From Streptomyces niphimycinicus (GTDB lineage: Bacteria; Actinomycetota; Actinomycetes; Streptomycetales; Streptomycetaceae): DNA of 39,368 bases. Every line of letters starts with the position of its first letter. Positions within the stretch are counted from its first letter, which is position 1. The translations under genes were made by a program, and so were the position numbers. Of this stretch, positions 1 through 8,532 are shown in pieces. Where the stretch lies: NCBI RefSeq assembly GCF_018883605.1, contig NZ_JAHLEM010000169.1, positions 1 through 39,368 of the forward strand, read 5' to 3'. Under the pieces are notes generated by a model. It saw nothing but the letters and a program-made list of their open reading frames with translations. It had not been told where the DNA came from and ran no database searches.

Positions 1-3000
1 CACCGCAGCGGCAGCCACCGGCGTGGCGGCCACCGGGCCGAGCTCGGCGGGCAAGGGCGCAACCGCGGCAACGGGGGCCGGTGGCGACGCGTGCCGTTCG
101 CCCGGCGCCCCGCCGAAGTAGGTGAGAAGCACATCGCGCTGGGCGGCGATCATCTCCCGGCTGGTCCTGAGGAACTCCGAGATCAGGGCGTCCCTGCCCG
201 CGTGCTCGCCGCCACCCGTCCGATCGGTCTGGCTCACCGTCGCCTCCATGACACGTCGGGCCGGTGCCAGCGCACCGGGAAGGAGCTCACCGTCCGCGGT
301 GCGGACCAGGTGTCCGTCGACCGTCCAGCCGGGCCGTTTCGGTGGCGGGGCGGATCCCGCCGCCACCGCGTCCCGGCCGCGGAACAGCCGGCCCGTACGC
401 ACCGGAACACCGGCCACGGCCAGCCGGGCGAGGGTGTCGAGAAAACCCCGCGGTCCGGCGGAGCCGGTACGCCGCCCCTCGCAGGCGAGGGCGAGGTGCG
501 GACGGCCGTCGAGGATCTCCCCCACCAGCCGGGTGAGCACCGTCCCCGGACCGGCCTCCACGAAGATCCGCGCGCCCGCCTCGTACATGGCCTCGATCTG
601 CGCCACGAAGCGGACGGGCGCGCCGATCTGGGCGGCGAGTTCGGCGCGGATGGCGTCCGGCTCCGCGCCGTGCGGGGCGGCGGTGCGGTTCGCCCAGACG
701 GGGAACTCGGCCGCCCGCACCGGGTGGACGGCCAGCGCCTCGGCGAACCGCGCACCGGCCCCGGCCACCAGCGGGCTGTGGAAAGCGCAGGCCACCGGGA
801 TCCGTTTGACCGAGTGCCCGGCCGCCCGCAGCAGCCGCACCGCCTCCTGGATGTCCCGCTCGGGCCCGGAGATCACGGTCTGCCGTGGCGCGTTGTGGTT
901 GGCGGTCACCACACGCTCGGCGAGCCCGGCCGCCCGCAGCACCGGCTCGACCTCGCCGGGGGTCGCGGTCACGGCCGCCATGGTGCCGGGCTCCTCCCCG
1001 GCGGCCTCGGCGGCGCCGAGGATGGCGGCCGCCCGCTCGGCGCTCAACCACGGCAGCGTACGGGGGTCGAGGGCGCCCGCGGCGCACAGCGCGACCAGTT
1101 CGCCGTAGCTGTGTCCGGCCGCCATGTCGGGCCGGACCCCGGCGGAGGTCAGCAGGGTGTACGCGGCGAGCCCGACCATGCCCAGTGCGGGCTGGGCCAC
1201 CCGGGTGTCGGTGATGGCGGTGCGCTGGGCGGTCTGCCCGGCCTCGTCGAAGGCGGCCGGGGGATACAGCGCGTCGGCGTAGGCGCGTCCGTGGCGCAAC
1301 TGGCGCTGGAGTTCGGGGAAGGTGACGAGGGCATCGGCGAACATCCCGGGCCGCTGGCTGCCCTGCCCGGGGAAGAGAAAGGCGACCTTGCCAGGCTCCG
1401 GCGCGTCGCCGGTCCCCTTGGCCTCTTCGGCCGGCTCCGGGGCGATGTGCAGCCCGTCCGTTCCGCGTGGCCCCGGGCCCGGCGGATCGCCCGCGAGCAC
1501 CTGATGTAATCGTGCGGCCAGGTCGTCCAGGTCCGCGGCCACCACGGCCACCCGGACCGGCTCCTGCCCGGCGTCGGCCCGCCGGGAGGCGGTCAGCGCG
1601 AGGTCGCGCAGCCGCCATGGCCGTCCGGCCGTGTCATTGGCCATGAGCTGGTCGAGTGTCTCCTGGACCACCCGCAGTGCCGCCGCCCGGTCGGCCCCGC
1701 GGAAGAGGAACAGCTCGGCGGGCCAGACATCCAGCCCCTGTGCGGGTGGTGCTCCCCGGCCGTGTGCCGCCAGCACCACATGGAAGTTGGTCCCGCCGAA
1801 GCCGAACGCGCTCACCCCGGCCACCCGTTCGCCGGGCGCGGCGGCCCATGGCCGGGCCCGGGTGTGGAAGGCGAAGGGGCTGCGGTCCGCGTCCCATGCC
1901 TCGTTGGGCCGGGTCAGATGCAGTGTCGGCGGTGTGATGCCCGTGTACAGCGCCATCGCGGCCTTCACCAGTCCGGCGAGCCCCGCGGCGCATTTGGTGT
2001 GCCCGATCTGGGACTTCACCGAGCCCAGCGCACACGCCCCCGGTGCGGCCCCGGCGTCGGTGAACACCTCGCCCAGGACGGTGAGTTCGGTGCGGTCGCC
2101 GACGACCGTGCCGGTGCCGTGCGCCTCGATCAGGCCGACGTCGGCGGGCGAGAGGTGAGCATTGGCGTACGCGCGCTCCAGCGCGGCCCGCTGTCCCTCG
2201 GGGCGCGGGGCGGTCAGCCCGAGCGAGCGGCCGTCGCTGGAGGAGCCGACGCCCTTGATGACGCCGTAGACGCGGTCGCCGTCCCGTTCGGCGTCGGCCA
2301 GCCGCTTGAGGACGACACAGGCGACGCCCTCGCCGAGCGCGATTCCGTCGGCGGAGCTGTCGAAGGTGCGGGAGCGGCCCGTCGGCGAGAGGGCGTGCAC
2401 CGAGGAGAAGAGCACATAGTCGTTGATGCCGTTGTGCAGATCGGCGCCGCCGCACAGTACGAGGTCGCTGGTGCCGGCGGTCAGCTCCTTGCAGGCCACG
2501 TCCACGGCGGCCAGCGATGACGCGCATGCCGCGTCCACGGTGTAGTTGGCGCCGCCGAGGTCGAGCCGGTTGGCGATCCGCCCGGAGATGACGTTGGCGA
2601 GCATGCCGGGGAAGGAGTCCTCGGTGAGCCGGGGCAACTGATCCGCCACGTCCCTCGGCACCTCGCGGACATAGCGCGGCAGGACGGCGCGGAGCGTCTG
2701 GGCGTTGGACAGATCGCTGCCCGCCTCGGCGCCGAACACCACGGAGGTGCGGGAGCGGTCGAAGGTCCGGCCACCGTCATCGGGGGCGCCGTATCCGGCG
2801 TCGTCCAGGGCCCGGCGGGCGGCCTCCAGGGCCAGCAGTTGAACAGGTTCGATGCTGCCGAGCGAGGCCGGGGGGATGCCGTAGCGCAGCGGGTCGAAGG
2901 GGACAGGGGGCAGGAAGCCGCCCCATTTGGAGGCGGAGGCGCCGTCCTTGTCGCCCGTGTAGTGGACGGCGGGGTCCCAGCGCTCGGCGGGCACTTCGGT

Positions 3001-5184
3001 GACGGCGTCCACACCGCCCACCACATTGGCCCAGAACGAGGCGAGGTCGGGCGCCTGCGGAAACATGCACGCCATGCCGACCACGGCCACGTCCAGCGGC
3101 GCGGGCGCCTCGGCCGCCGCTGGGGCCGAGGCCACGCCCAGGCGCTCGCACACCGCCTCGGCGCGTGCGGTGAGGAAGTCGGCGGCGCCGGGGCCGACCG
3201 CATGGTGCAGGGCGCCGATCGTGGTGGTGGCCGAGCGCAGCACGGCCACCTGTCCGGCCATGAACATCCCGTCGCTGAGCTGGTGTTCCTCGTCCACCGA
3301 AGTCAACGCGCCATCGGACCCGCGGTCCGTGCCCTTGCTGGCGATCCTCAGCCGTCCCACGTTCAGCCGCTCCAGCCGCTCCCAGACCTCCCGGTCCGGG
3401 AGGCCCTCGTTCCGCAGCCGCTCCTTGACGGTGTCGAAGCTCTCGGTGAAGGGGCTGGGCACGCAGCGTGTGGCATGGCCGGGGGCGGTCTCCAGCAGCA
3501 CGGTGTGCTCGGCGGCCACCACATGGCGCTGGAAGAGTGGCTGTACGGCGCCGTGTGCCACCGCCTCCTCGGTGAAGAGATACGCGGTGCCCATCAGCGA
3601 GCCGACCGCGACGCCGCGCCGGGTGAGCGGTGCGGCGAGCGCGGCCACCATCGCGGCGGAGCGTTCGTCATGCACTCCCCCGGCGAAGAGGATCTCGATA
3701 CCCGCGCCGTCGGTCCCGTCGGTGCTGTCGGCCGCGTCGGTCCCGTGGGTGCCGTGGGTGCCGTGGGTGTTCGCCGTATGACGCGGGTCGTGCGCGGTGT
3801 CGTCGAGGAAGTCCTCGACAACGGCGATCTGGGCCTCCCATAGCGGGAAGCTGTTGCGCGGCCCCACGTGGCCGCCGCATTCGGAGCCCTCGAAGACGAA
3901 CCGCCGGGCCCCGGCCTGGAGGAACTGGCGCAGCAGCCCCGGCGAGGGCACATGCAGATAGGTGGCGATGCCGTCCCGCTCCAGCGCCTTGGCCTGGGAG
4001 GGCCGTCCGCCCGCGATGATGGCGTGGCTGGGGCGGATCTCCCGTACGGCCTCGAGCTGGGCGTTCCTGACCTCATCGGGTGCGAAGCCGAGGACCCCGA
4101 CGCCCCAGGGGCGGCCGTCCAGCGCGGCCGCGGCCTCCTCCAGCATGGTGCGCGCCTGCTCACGTCCGGCCAGGGCGAGCGCGATGAACGGCAGCGCTCC
4201 CCCGGCGGCGACGGCGGAGGCGAACGCGCCCTGGTCGCTGACCCGGGTCATCGGGCCCTGTGCGATGGGCAGCCGGGTGCCGAGGCGGGTGCTCAGCGGG
4301 GCGCCGGGGAGCAGCGCGGAGATGGCGGAGCCGTTCCGTACGGCCTCGTGCGCGGCCTCCCGGATGGCGTCGGTGATGCCCCGGACCGTGCGGCCCACAT
4401 TCCGCCATCGCTCGGCGAACCGGGCTGCCAGGAAGCCGTCCTGACCCACCGTCAGATTTGGCTCGATGTGCTGCTTGGCGCGCCCCCTGCGCCGCAGGAC
4501 GCGGTGCCCGTCGAGGACCGTGGTCTCGGAGCCGTCCATGGAGCGGATGACGCCGGCCCGGTCCTCCGGGAGCCCCAATTCGGCGAGCAGGGCGAGTTGG
4601 GTGTCGAGCACGACCCCGGCCGCGCCGCCGAGTACGGACGCCGCGGCGGTGTGTGGGCCGATGCCGCCGCAGGCCCACACCGGTAAGGGCACCCGGGGGT
4701 CGGCGAGGAGCCGCTGGAGCAGGACAAAGGTGCCCAACGCCCCGATCCGCCCGCCGCTCTCACTGCCCCGGGCGATCAGCCCGTGCGCTCCGGCGCGGAC
4801 GGCCTCGAACGCCTCGTCCAGGTCGGTGACCTCGGCCAGCACACGGCAGCGGTCGGAGACGGCCTCCACCGGCCAGGGCGAATCCACCCCGAGCACCACC
4901 GTATGCGGACCGGGCGCGCCACCCTCCGGGCCGCCGACGGCCGGGGCGTCCGGCAGGTCCGCGGGGGTGAGGCGACAGCCCGCCGCGACCCGCACACCGT
5001 ACCGTCCGTCGGCCACCCACTCGCCGATGTCCTCCCATGCCTGGAGGGCTTCCCGGCCCGTTGTTCCCAGGTCGAGAACGCCGAGACCGCCCGCGCGGCT
5101 GACCGCTGCGGCGAGTCTGGCGTCCGGTTCCCCGAAGGGAGTGATGCCGATGACAAGATCGCCGGCGTCCACGGCGGATGACAT
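1..5184 (-). CDS. Type I PKS/PUFA-like megasynthase, N-terminal part (NMO-NMO-KS-AT...), runs off left edge
   Basis: Partial gene: 1728 codons are present and the reading frame is still open at base 1. The start is ATG at 5184, preceded by GGAG six bases upstream. Domain order by residue: a first flavin TIM barrel (about 8-215), a second barrel of the nitronate monooxygenase/PfaD type (about 298-620), ketosynthase (about 697-1130; Cys887 in DAACASS, His1022 in EAHGTGT, then GHTKCAAG), and acyltransferase (about 1267-1560; Ser1359 in GHSYGEL, and AFHS, which fits malonyl-CoA). After the AT, a short helical segment (FLRTSREMIAAQ...) and an Ala/Pro-rich linker resemble the AT-to-ACP junction of PfaA/HglE enzymes, so carrier and reductive domains probably follow outside the window. 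PfaD proteins are enoyl reductases of PUFA synthases; here the fold is fused at the N-terminus. The fused barrel is therefore probably a built-in enoyl reductase (inference). The product is unknown. Confidence 0.9.
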   Translation of the reverse strand, partial: MSSAVDAGDLVIGITPFGEPDARLAAAVSRAGGLGVLDLGTTGREALQAWEDIGEWVADGRYGVRVAAGCRLTPADLPDAPAVGGPEGGAPGPHTVVLGVDSPWPVEAVSDRCRVLAEVTDLDEAFEAVRAGAHGLIARGSESGGRIGALGTFVLLQRLLADPRVPLPVWACGGIGPHTAAASVLGGAAGVVLDTQLALLAELGLPEDRAGVIRSMDGSETTVLDGHRVLRRRGRAKQHIEPNLTVGQDGFLAARFAERWRNVGRTVRGITDAIREAAHEAVRNGSAISALLPGAPLSTRLGTRLPIAQGPMTRVSDQGAFASAVAAGGALPFIALALAGREQARTMLEEAAAALDGRPWGVGVLGFAPDEVRNAQLEAVREIRPSHAIIAGGRPSQAKALERDGIATYLHVPSPGLLRQFLQAGARRFVFEGSECGGHVGPRNSFPLWEAQIAVVEDFLDDTAHDPRHTANTHGTHGTHGTDAADSTDGTDGAGIEILFAGGVHDERSAAMVAALAAPLTRRGVAVGSLMGTAYLFTEEAVAHGAVQPLFQRHVVAAEHTVLLETAPGHATRCVPSPFTESFDTVKERLRNEGLPDREVWERLERLNVGRLRIASKGTDRGSDGALTSVDEEHQLSDGMFMAGQVAVLRSATTTIGALHHAVGPGAADFLTARAEAVCERLGVASAPAAAEAPAPLDVAVVGMACMFPQAPDLASFWANVVGGVDAVTEVPAERWDPAVHYTGDKDGASASKWGGFLPPVPFDPLRYGIPPASLGSIEPVQLLALEAARRALDDAGYGAPDDGGRTFDRSRTSVVFGAEAGSDLSNAQTLRAVLPRYVREVPRDVADQLPRLTEDSFPGMLANVISGRIANRLDLGGANYTVDAACASSLAAVDVACKELTAGTSDLVLCGGADLHNGINDYVLFSSVHALSPTGRSRTFDSSADGIALGEGVACVVLKRLADAERDGDRVYGVIKGVGSSSDGRSLGLTAPRPEGQRAALERAYANAHLSPADVGLIEAHGTGTVVGDRTELTVLGEVFTDAGAAPGACALGSVKSQIGHTKCAAGLAGLVKAAMALYTGITPPTLHLTRPNEAWDADRSPFAFHTRARPWAAAPGERVAGVSAFGFGGTNFHVVLAAHGRGAPPAQGLDVWPAELFLFRGADRAAALRVVQETLDQLMANDTAGRPWRLRDLALTASRRADAGQEPVRVAVVAADLDDLAARLHQVLAGDPPGPGPRGTDGLHIAPEPAEEAKGTGDAPEPGKVAFLFPGQGSQRPGMFADALVTFPELQRQLRHGRAYADALYPPAAFDEAGQTAQRTAITDTRVAQPALGMVGLAAYTLLTSAGVRPDMAAGHSYGELVALCAAGALDPRTLPWLSAERAAAILGAAEAAGEEPGTMAAVTATPGEVEPVLRAAGLAERVVTANHNAPRQTVISGPERDIQEAVRLLRAAGHSVKRIPVACAFHSPLVAGAGARFAEALAVHPVRAAEFPVWANRTAAPHGAEPDAIRAELAAQIGAPVRFVAQIEAMYEAGARIFVEAGPGTVLTRLVGEILDGRPHLALACEGRRTGSAGPRGFLDTLARLAVAGVPVRTGRLFRGRDAVAAGSAPPPKRPGWTVDGHLVRTADGELLPGALAPARRVMEATVSQTDRTGGGEHAGRDALISEFLRTSREMIAAQRDVLLTYFGGAPGERHASPPAPVAAVAPLPAELGPVAATPVAAAAV

Positions 5185-5283
5185 GTTTTCTCCGAAAATC
5201 GCTAGCGCAGCAGGAAAGGGAGATAATTCGGGCAACGCATGTCGAACGTATGGCACGGGAATCTCGCGCAACGGCGCGGGCTG

Positions 5284-5313
5284 AAATTAGCCACTTCATT
5301 ACTGAAGAGTCAA
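5284..5313 (-). promoter_or_regulatory. Candidate promoter of the megasynthase gene with palindrome in the spacer
   Basis: On the minus strand TTGACT (5313-5308) and TAATTT (5289-5284) are separated by 18 bases, a near-consensus housekeeping promoter. The spacer contains the inverted repeat CTTCA-GTAA-TGAAG (5294-5307), which could be an operator. The transcript would start near 5277 and have a leader of about 93 bases before the ATG at 5184. Confidence 0.5.
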
Positions 5314-5546
5314 CAAGCAGTCGCAAGCCCGTGCCGCGACGGGCTGATTCTCGCCAGACGCGAAGACATCGGCGGCGTCGCCACCTCCTCCCCTCTGTTA
5401 AATGTTCATATACCTCAAGTGAAAGAGATCGCTGTCGAAGGTATGCCGGGGCGCATGAGTGAACCTTGATTGCGCCTTAACCTGCGCGGACTCCGGATCC
5501 TGATTTCGCTGTCGCGAATTTCGCGTACAGGCAGGAGTGGCGGGGC
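5314..5546. other. Intergenic region, no supported gene
   Basis: This gap lies between the megasynthase promoter and the terminator of the ABC-F gene, and it is noticeably richer in A/T than its surroundings. A minus-strand open frame of 24 codons (5384-5310) follows a GGGGAGGAG stretch, but the spacing to its GTG is too short and to its internal ATG too long, so I do not call it a gene. I see no other structure. Confidence 0.4.
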
Positions 5547-5615
5547 GGCCCGGGCGGGCGGCCACGCCTCCCGGGTGGCCCGGGCGAGTGGCCACGCGGG
5601 CCACCCGCCCGGGCC
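5547..5615 (-). terminator. Hairpin terminator downstream of the ABC-F gene
   Basis: Arms of 17 bases (5547-5563 and 5599-5615) pair with a single mismatch. The right arm ends 5 bases past the stop codon of the minus-strand ABC-F gene. It is a GC-rich stem without a clear U-tract, as is common in Streptomyces. Confidence 0.6.
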
Positions 5616-5620
5616 TGGTC

Positions 5621-7294
5621 TCAGTCGGTCACCTCCGTCACGGACGACGCCTCCAGCAGATCCCGGACCTCGTCGGCGCCGGTCTCCCGCAACTCCTCGC
5701 CGACCAGCAGCCACCGGGTGATGCCGATGGATTCCAGGAACGGCAGATCGTGGCTGGAGACCACGAGCGCGCCCTCGTAGGAGTCCAGCGCGCTCGTCAG
5801 TTGCCGCACACTGGCCATGTCGAGGTTGTTGGTCGGCTCGTCGAGCAGCAGCAACTGCGGGGCCGGTGCGGCGAGCATGGTGGCCGCGAGGGCGGCCCGG
5901 AAACGTTCGCCACCCGAGAGGGTGCCCGCCGGCTGTTCCGCCCGCGCCCCCTTGAACAGGAAGCGCGCGAGCTGGGAGCGGATCTGGTTGTCGGTGATCC
6001 CGGGCGCCCGGCGCGCCACGTTCGCCGCCACGCTCAGCTCGTCGTCCAGCACATCCAGCCGCTGGGGGAGGAACCGCAGCGGCACAAATGCCGTGGCCTC
6101 CCCGGACAGTGGGGCGAGCTGGCCGGTGAGGGTGCGCAGCAGTGTGGTCTTGCCCGCTCCGTTGCGTCCCACCAGCGCGATGCGTTCGGGCCCCTGCACA
6201 TGGAGGGTGGCGTCGCGCAGCGCACCGTACCGGGGGCGCAGTTCACTCAGGCTGAGCACGGTGCGGCCCGCGGGCACGGCGGTGTGCGGCAGGCTCACCC
6301 GGATCTCGGCGTCGTCGCGGACCGCCTCGGCCGCTTCCTCACGCCGTTCGCGCGCCTCGTGGAGGCGGTCTTCCTGGAGGTCACGGAGCTTTCCGGCGGA
6401 CTCCTGCGCGGACCGCTTACGGCCACCGGCGACGATTCTCGGGGCTCGCCGCTCGACGTCCATCTTCTTGCTGTTCCGCTGACGGCGGGCCAGTTTGATG
6501 TGGGTCTCCTCCAGTTCGCGCTTTTGCCGACGCACATCCGCCTCGGCGACCCGCAGCATCCGCGCGGCCGCCTCCTGCTGGGTGGCCAGCGCCTCCCGGT
6601 AGGCGGACCAGCCGCCGCCGTACCAGGTCACCGACCCGGACCGCAGTTCGGCGATGCGGTCCACCCGCTCCAGCAGCTCACGGTCGTGGCTGACCACGAC
6701 CAGCACACCGGAGCGCCAGGAGTCCACGGCGTCGTAGAGCCGCCGCCGTGCGAACAGGTCGAGGTTGTTGGTGGGTTCGTCGAGTAGCAGGACATCGGGG
6801 CGCTCCAGGAGCAGGGCGGCCAGGCGCAGCAGTACGGTCTCCCCGCCGGAGAGGTGGCCGACGGTGCGGTCCAGTTCGACGTCGCCGAGCCCGAGTGAGC
6901 CCAGTGTCGCCAGGGCCCGCTCCTCGACGTCCCAGTCGTCGCCGATCGTCTCGAAGTGGGCCTCGTCGACGTCTCCGGACTCGATGGCGCTCAGGGCGGC
7001 GCGCCGCTCGGCGATGCCCAGTGCCTGGTCGACGCGGAGGGTGGTGTCGAGGGTGATGTTCTGCGGAAGGTAGGCGAGGCTGCCGCCGACGGTCACCGAC
7101 CCCTGCGCGGGACGCAGCCGGCCGGCGATCAGCCGCAGCAGGGTGGACTTGCCACTGCCATTGGTGCCGACGAGACCGGTGCGGCCCCGTCCGATGCCGA
7201 GCGAGAGCCCGTCGAAGACGCTCGTGCCGTCGGGCCACTGGAAGGACACGGCCGAGCAGGTCACGGAGGCGCTGGGGGTGGGGGTTGCTGCCAT
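5621..7294 (-). CDS. ABC-F family ATPase (ribosome-associated, possible antibiotic resistance type)
   Basis: A 557-residue soluble protein with two ABC ATPase domains and no membrane segment. Domain 1 has Walker A GTNGSGKS (43-50), signature LSGGE (148-152) and Walker B LLLDEP followed by TNNLD. A charged, coiled-coil-like linker of about 100 residues (from about 240) corresponds to the P-site tRNA-interacting region of ABC-F proteins. Domain 2 has Walker A GRNGAGKT, LSGGE and LLLDEPTNNLD. ABC-F proteins bind the ribosomal E site and either protect against ribosome-targeting antibiotics or help stalled translation; which applies here cannot be read from the sequence. The ATG at 7294 (MAATPTPSAS) is chosen because the open frame upstream (to 7420) has basic, non-conserved composition. 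The gene stands alone, ends in a terminator and has a long untranslated leader. Confidence 0.9.
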   Translation of the reverse strand: MAATPTPSASVTCSAVSFQWPDGTSVFDGLSLGIGRGRTGLVGTNGSGKSTLLRLIAGRLRPAQGSVTVGGSLAYLPQNITLDTTLRVDQALGIAERRAALSAIESGDVDEAHFETIGDDWDVEERALATLGSLGLGDVELDRTVGHLSGGETVLLRLAALLLERPDVLLLDEPTNNLDLFARRRLYDAVDSWRSGVLVVVSHDRELLERVDRIAELRSGSVTWYGGGWSAYREALATQQEAAARMLRVAEADVRRQKRELEETHIKLARRQRNSKKMDVERRAPRIVAGGRKRSAQESAGKLRDLQEDRLHEARERREEAAEAVRDDAEIRVSLPHTAVPAGRTVLSLSELRPRYGALRDATLHVQGPERIALVGRNGAGKTTLLRTLTGQLAPLSGEATAFVPLRFLPQRLDVLDDELSVAANVARRAPGITDNQIRSQLARFLFKGARAEQPAGTLSGGERFRAALAATMLAAPAPQLLLLDEPTNNLDMASVRQLTSALDSYEGALVVSSHDLPFLESIGITRWLLVGEELRETGADEVRDLLEASSVTEVTD

Positions 7295-7753
7295 GGTGTT
7301 CTCGCATTCGCAAGCGCTGTGAAAAGGGGCTACGTATGCGAGCACCACGCGGCGACCAAGCCGGGAAAACGGGTGCGGCCCTCCGAAGGGTGAGGGACGA
7401 CTGATGCACCGAGGTCGCATTCACACGGGTCACGGGCGGCGAGAAGGCCGGCTACGACGTGACGGGCTACGGCTTGTGCCGTACCGCGCGATGATCGCGA
7501 ACCTCAGATACGCAACGTCCACCTCTATCGGAGACAACAGGACCCGGGAAGTGTAGCGCAGCCGTGGTGGGTGATGTCGTGTGCGCGGCCGGGCAGTGCC
7601 CCGGTGCCACCTTCCTGCCAACCTTTCCCGCGCCCCCGCTTCCGCGGCCGACCACCGTTACGATCATCACGATCACCTGCGTGACCTGGCGGCGCACCGG
7701 TTCCGAGGCGCGCTGCCCGTTTCGGATCGCATCGGATTCAAAGGGCGTGAGAA
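7295..7753. promoter_or_regulatory. Divergent control region: long ABC-F leader and promoter area of the secreted protein
   Basis: On the minus strand a candidate -10 TACACT lies near 7548-7553, with GACATC 17 bases upstream. That would give the ABC-F mRNA a leader of about 250 bases with short overlapping open frames (for example starts at 7433 and 7420) and a small CCCT-TCGG-AGGG hairpin near 7379-7390. Long leaders of this kind are often attenuators in ABC-F genes. On the plus strand TACGAT near 7657 could be a -10 for the secreted protein. These are weak, eye-based assignments. Confidence 0.3.
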
Positions 7754-8425
7754 GTGAATAGCGGGTTGAGCATCGCGGCCGTGTCGGCCGTCTCCCTGGT
7801 GGCATTCCTGGGTGGTACGACGGTGGCCACGGCCCAGGAGTCCGACCCGGCGCCGAAGTCCTGTGACGGTGTCCGGCTGACCGGCGAGCTTCCCGTTCCG
7901 GCGCCCGGCCAGTCCGTCTCGGGACAGATCACCATAGGCGCCGACTGCAAGCCGGAGCCGGTCTCCGTCCAGCACGGCCCGGCATCGGCGGGCTCGGCCC
8001 GCACCGCCGCCGCCTCTGCCGCCACCGCCGGGCATAAGCTGCGTGGCTGGAACGAGATGTACGACTGCTGCAACATCCGGATGACGGGGCTGTACACCGC
8101 CTCCTCATGGGACACGGCGAACGGCCGCGTCACCACCGGCGGCACCACGGCCACCCAGGAGTGGAACCGCGAGCCGTGGGACGCCGGTTGGTCGCTCACC
8201 TCGCAGACCGCGAAGGACGACTGCGCCACCGACTGCGCCGAGGTCAACTCCGAGGCACACGCCGACTTCGCGTACCAGGGCGTCTTCGATCCGACCGGCG
8301 ACTGGTACAACAACACCCACCACTCCTACGTCCAGTTGAAGGCCGACGGGACGGCGAGCTGCCGCTTCGATGTGGAGCTGCGGCACACCTTCGTGGGGTG
8401 GAACTGGCGGTACGGCTGCGAGTGA
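7754..8425 (+). CDS. Secreted cysteine-rich protein of unknown function
   Basis: A 223-residue protein whose first 27 or so residues form a Sec signal peptide: a hydrophobic core (SIAAVSAVSLVAFLGG) and VATA-QE, giving likely cleavage after residue 27. The mature part has eight cysteines, including an adjacent pair in YDCCNIR, consistent with four disulfides in an exported protein, and several conserved-looking aromatic stretches (WNEMYDCC, GDWYNN, GWNWRYGCE). I do not recognise an enzyme motif; family membership is unknown to me. The GTG start at 7754 follows AAGGG at a spacing of about 9. It is transcribed away from the ABC-F gene and converges on an alpha/beta hydrolase, with a strong hairpin between them. 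Confidence 0.8.
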   Translation: MNSGLSIAAVSAVSLVAFLGGTTVATAQESDPAPKSCDGVRLTGELPVPAPGQSVSGQITIGADCKPEPVSVQHGPASAGSARTAAASAATAGHKLRGWNEMYDCCNIRMTGLYTASSWDTANGRVTTGGTTATQEWNREPWDAGWSLTSQTAKDDCATDCAEVNSEAHADFAYQGVFDPTGDWYNNTHHSYVQLKADGTASCRFDVELRHTFVGWNWRYGCE

Positions 8426-8485
8426 CCGCACCGGCGGCGCGATAGCACAGGAGGTGGCCCGCGCCTGACGCGATCGAGGTGGCCG

Positions 8486-8512
8486 GGTCCCGGGCGAACA
8501 CCGCCCGGGCCC
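8486..8512. terminator. Bidirectional terminator between convergent genes
   Basis: The perfect stem CCCGGGCG (8489-8496) / CGCCCGGG (8502-8509) has a five-base loop AACAC and a few further pairs outside it. It sits between the stop codons at 8425 (+) and 8533 (-), so it can serve both genes. Confidence 0.65.
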
Positions 8513-8532
8513 CGGTCAGGCGGGGTGCGGCG

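Noticed and set aside
5310..5384. Possible 24-residue leader peptide preceded by GGGGAGGAG on the minus strand
   Set aside because: Spacing to either start codon is poor and there is no sign of conservation; could be chance in an A/T-richer gap.
5621..7420. Longer 599-residue version of the ABC-F protein
   Set aside because: The extra 42 residues are non-conserved and rich in Arg, Pro and Ser; ABC-F homology starts right after the ATG at 7294.
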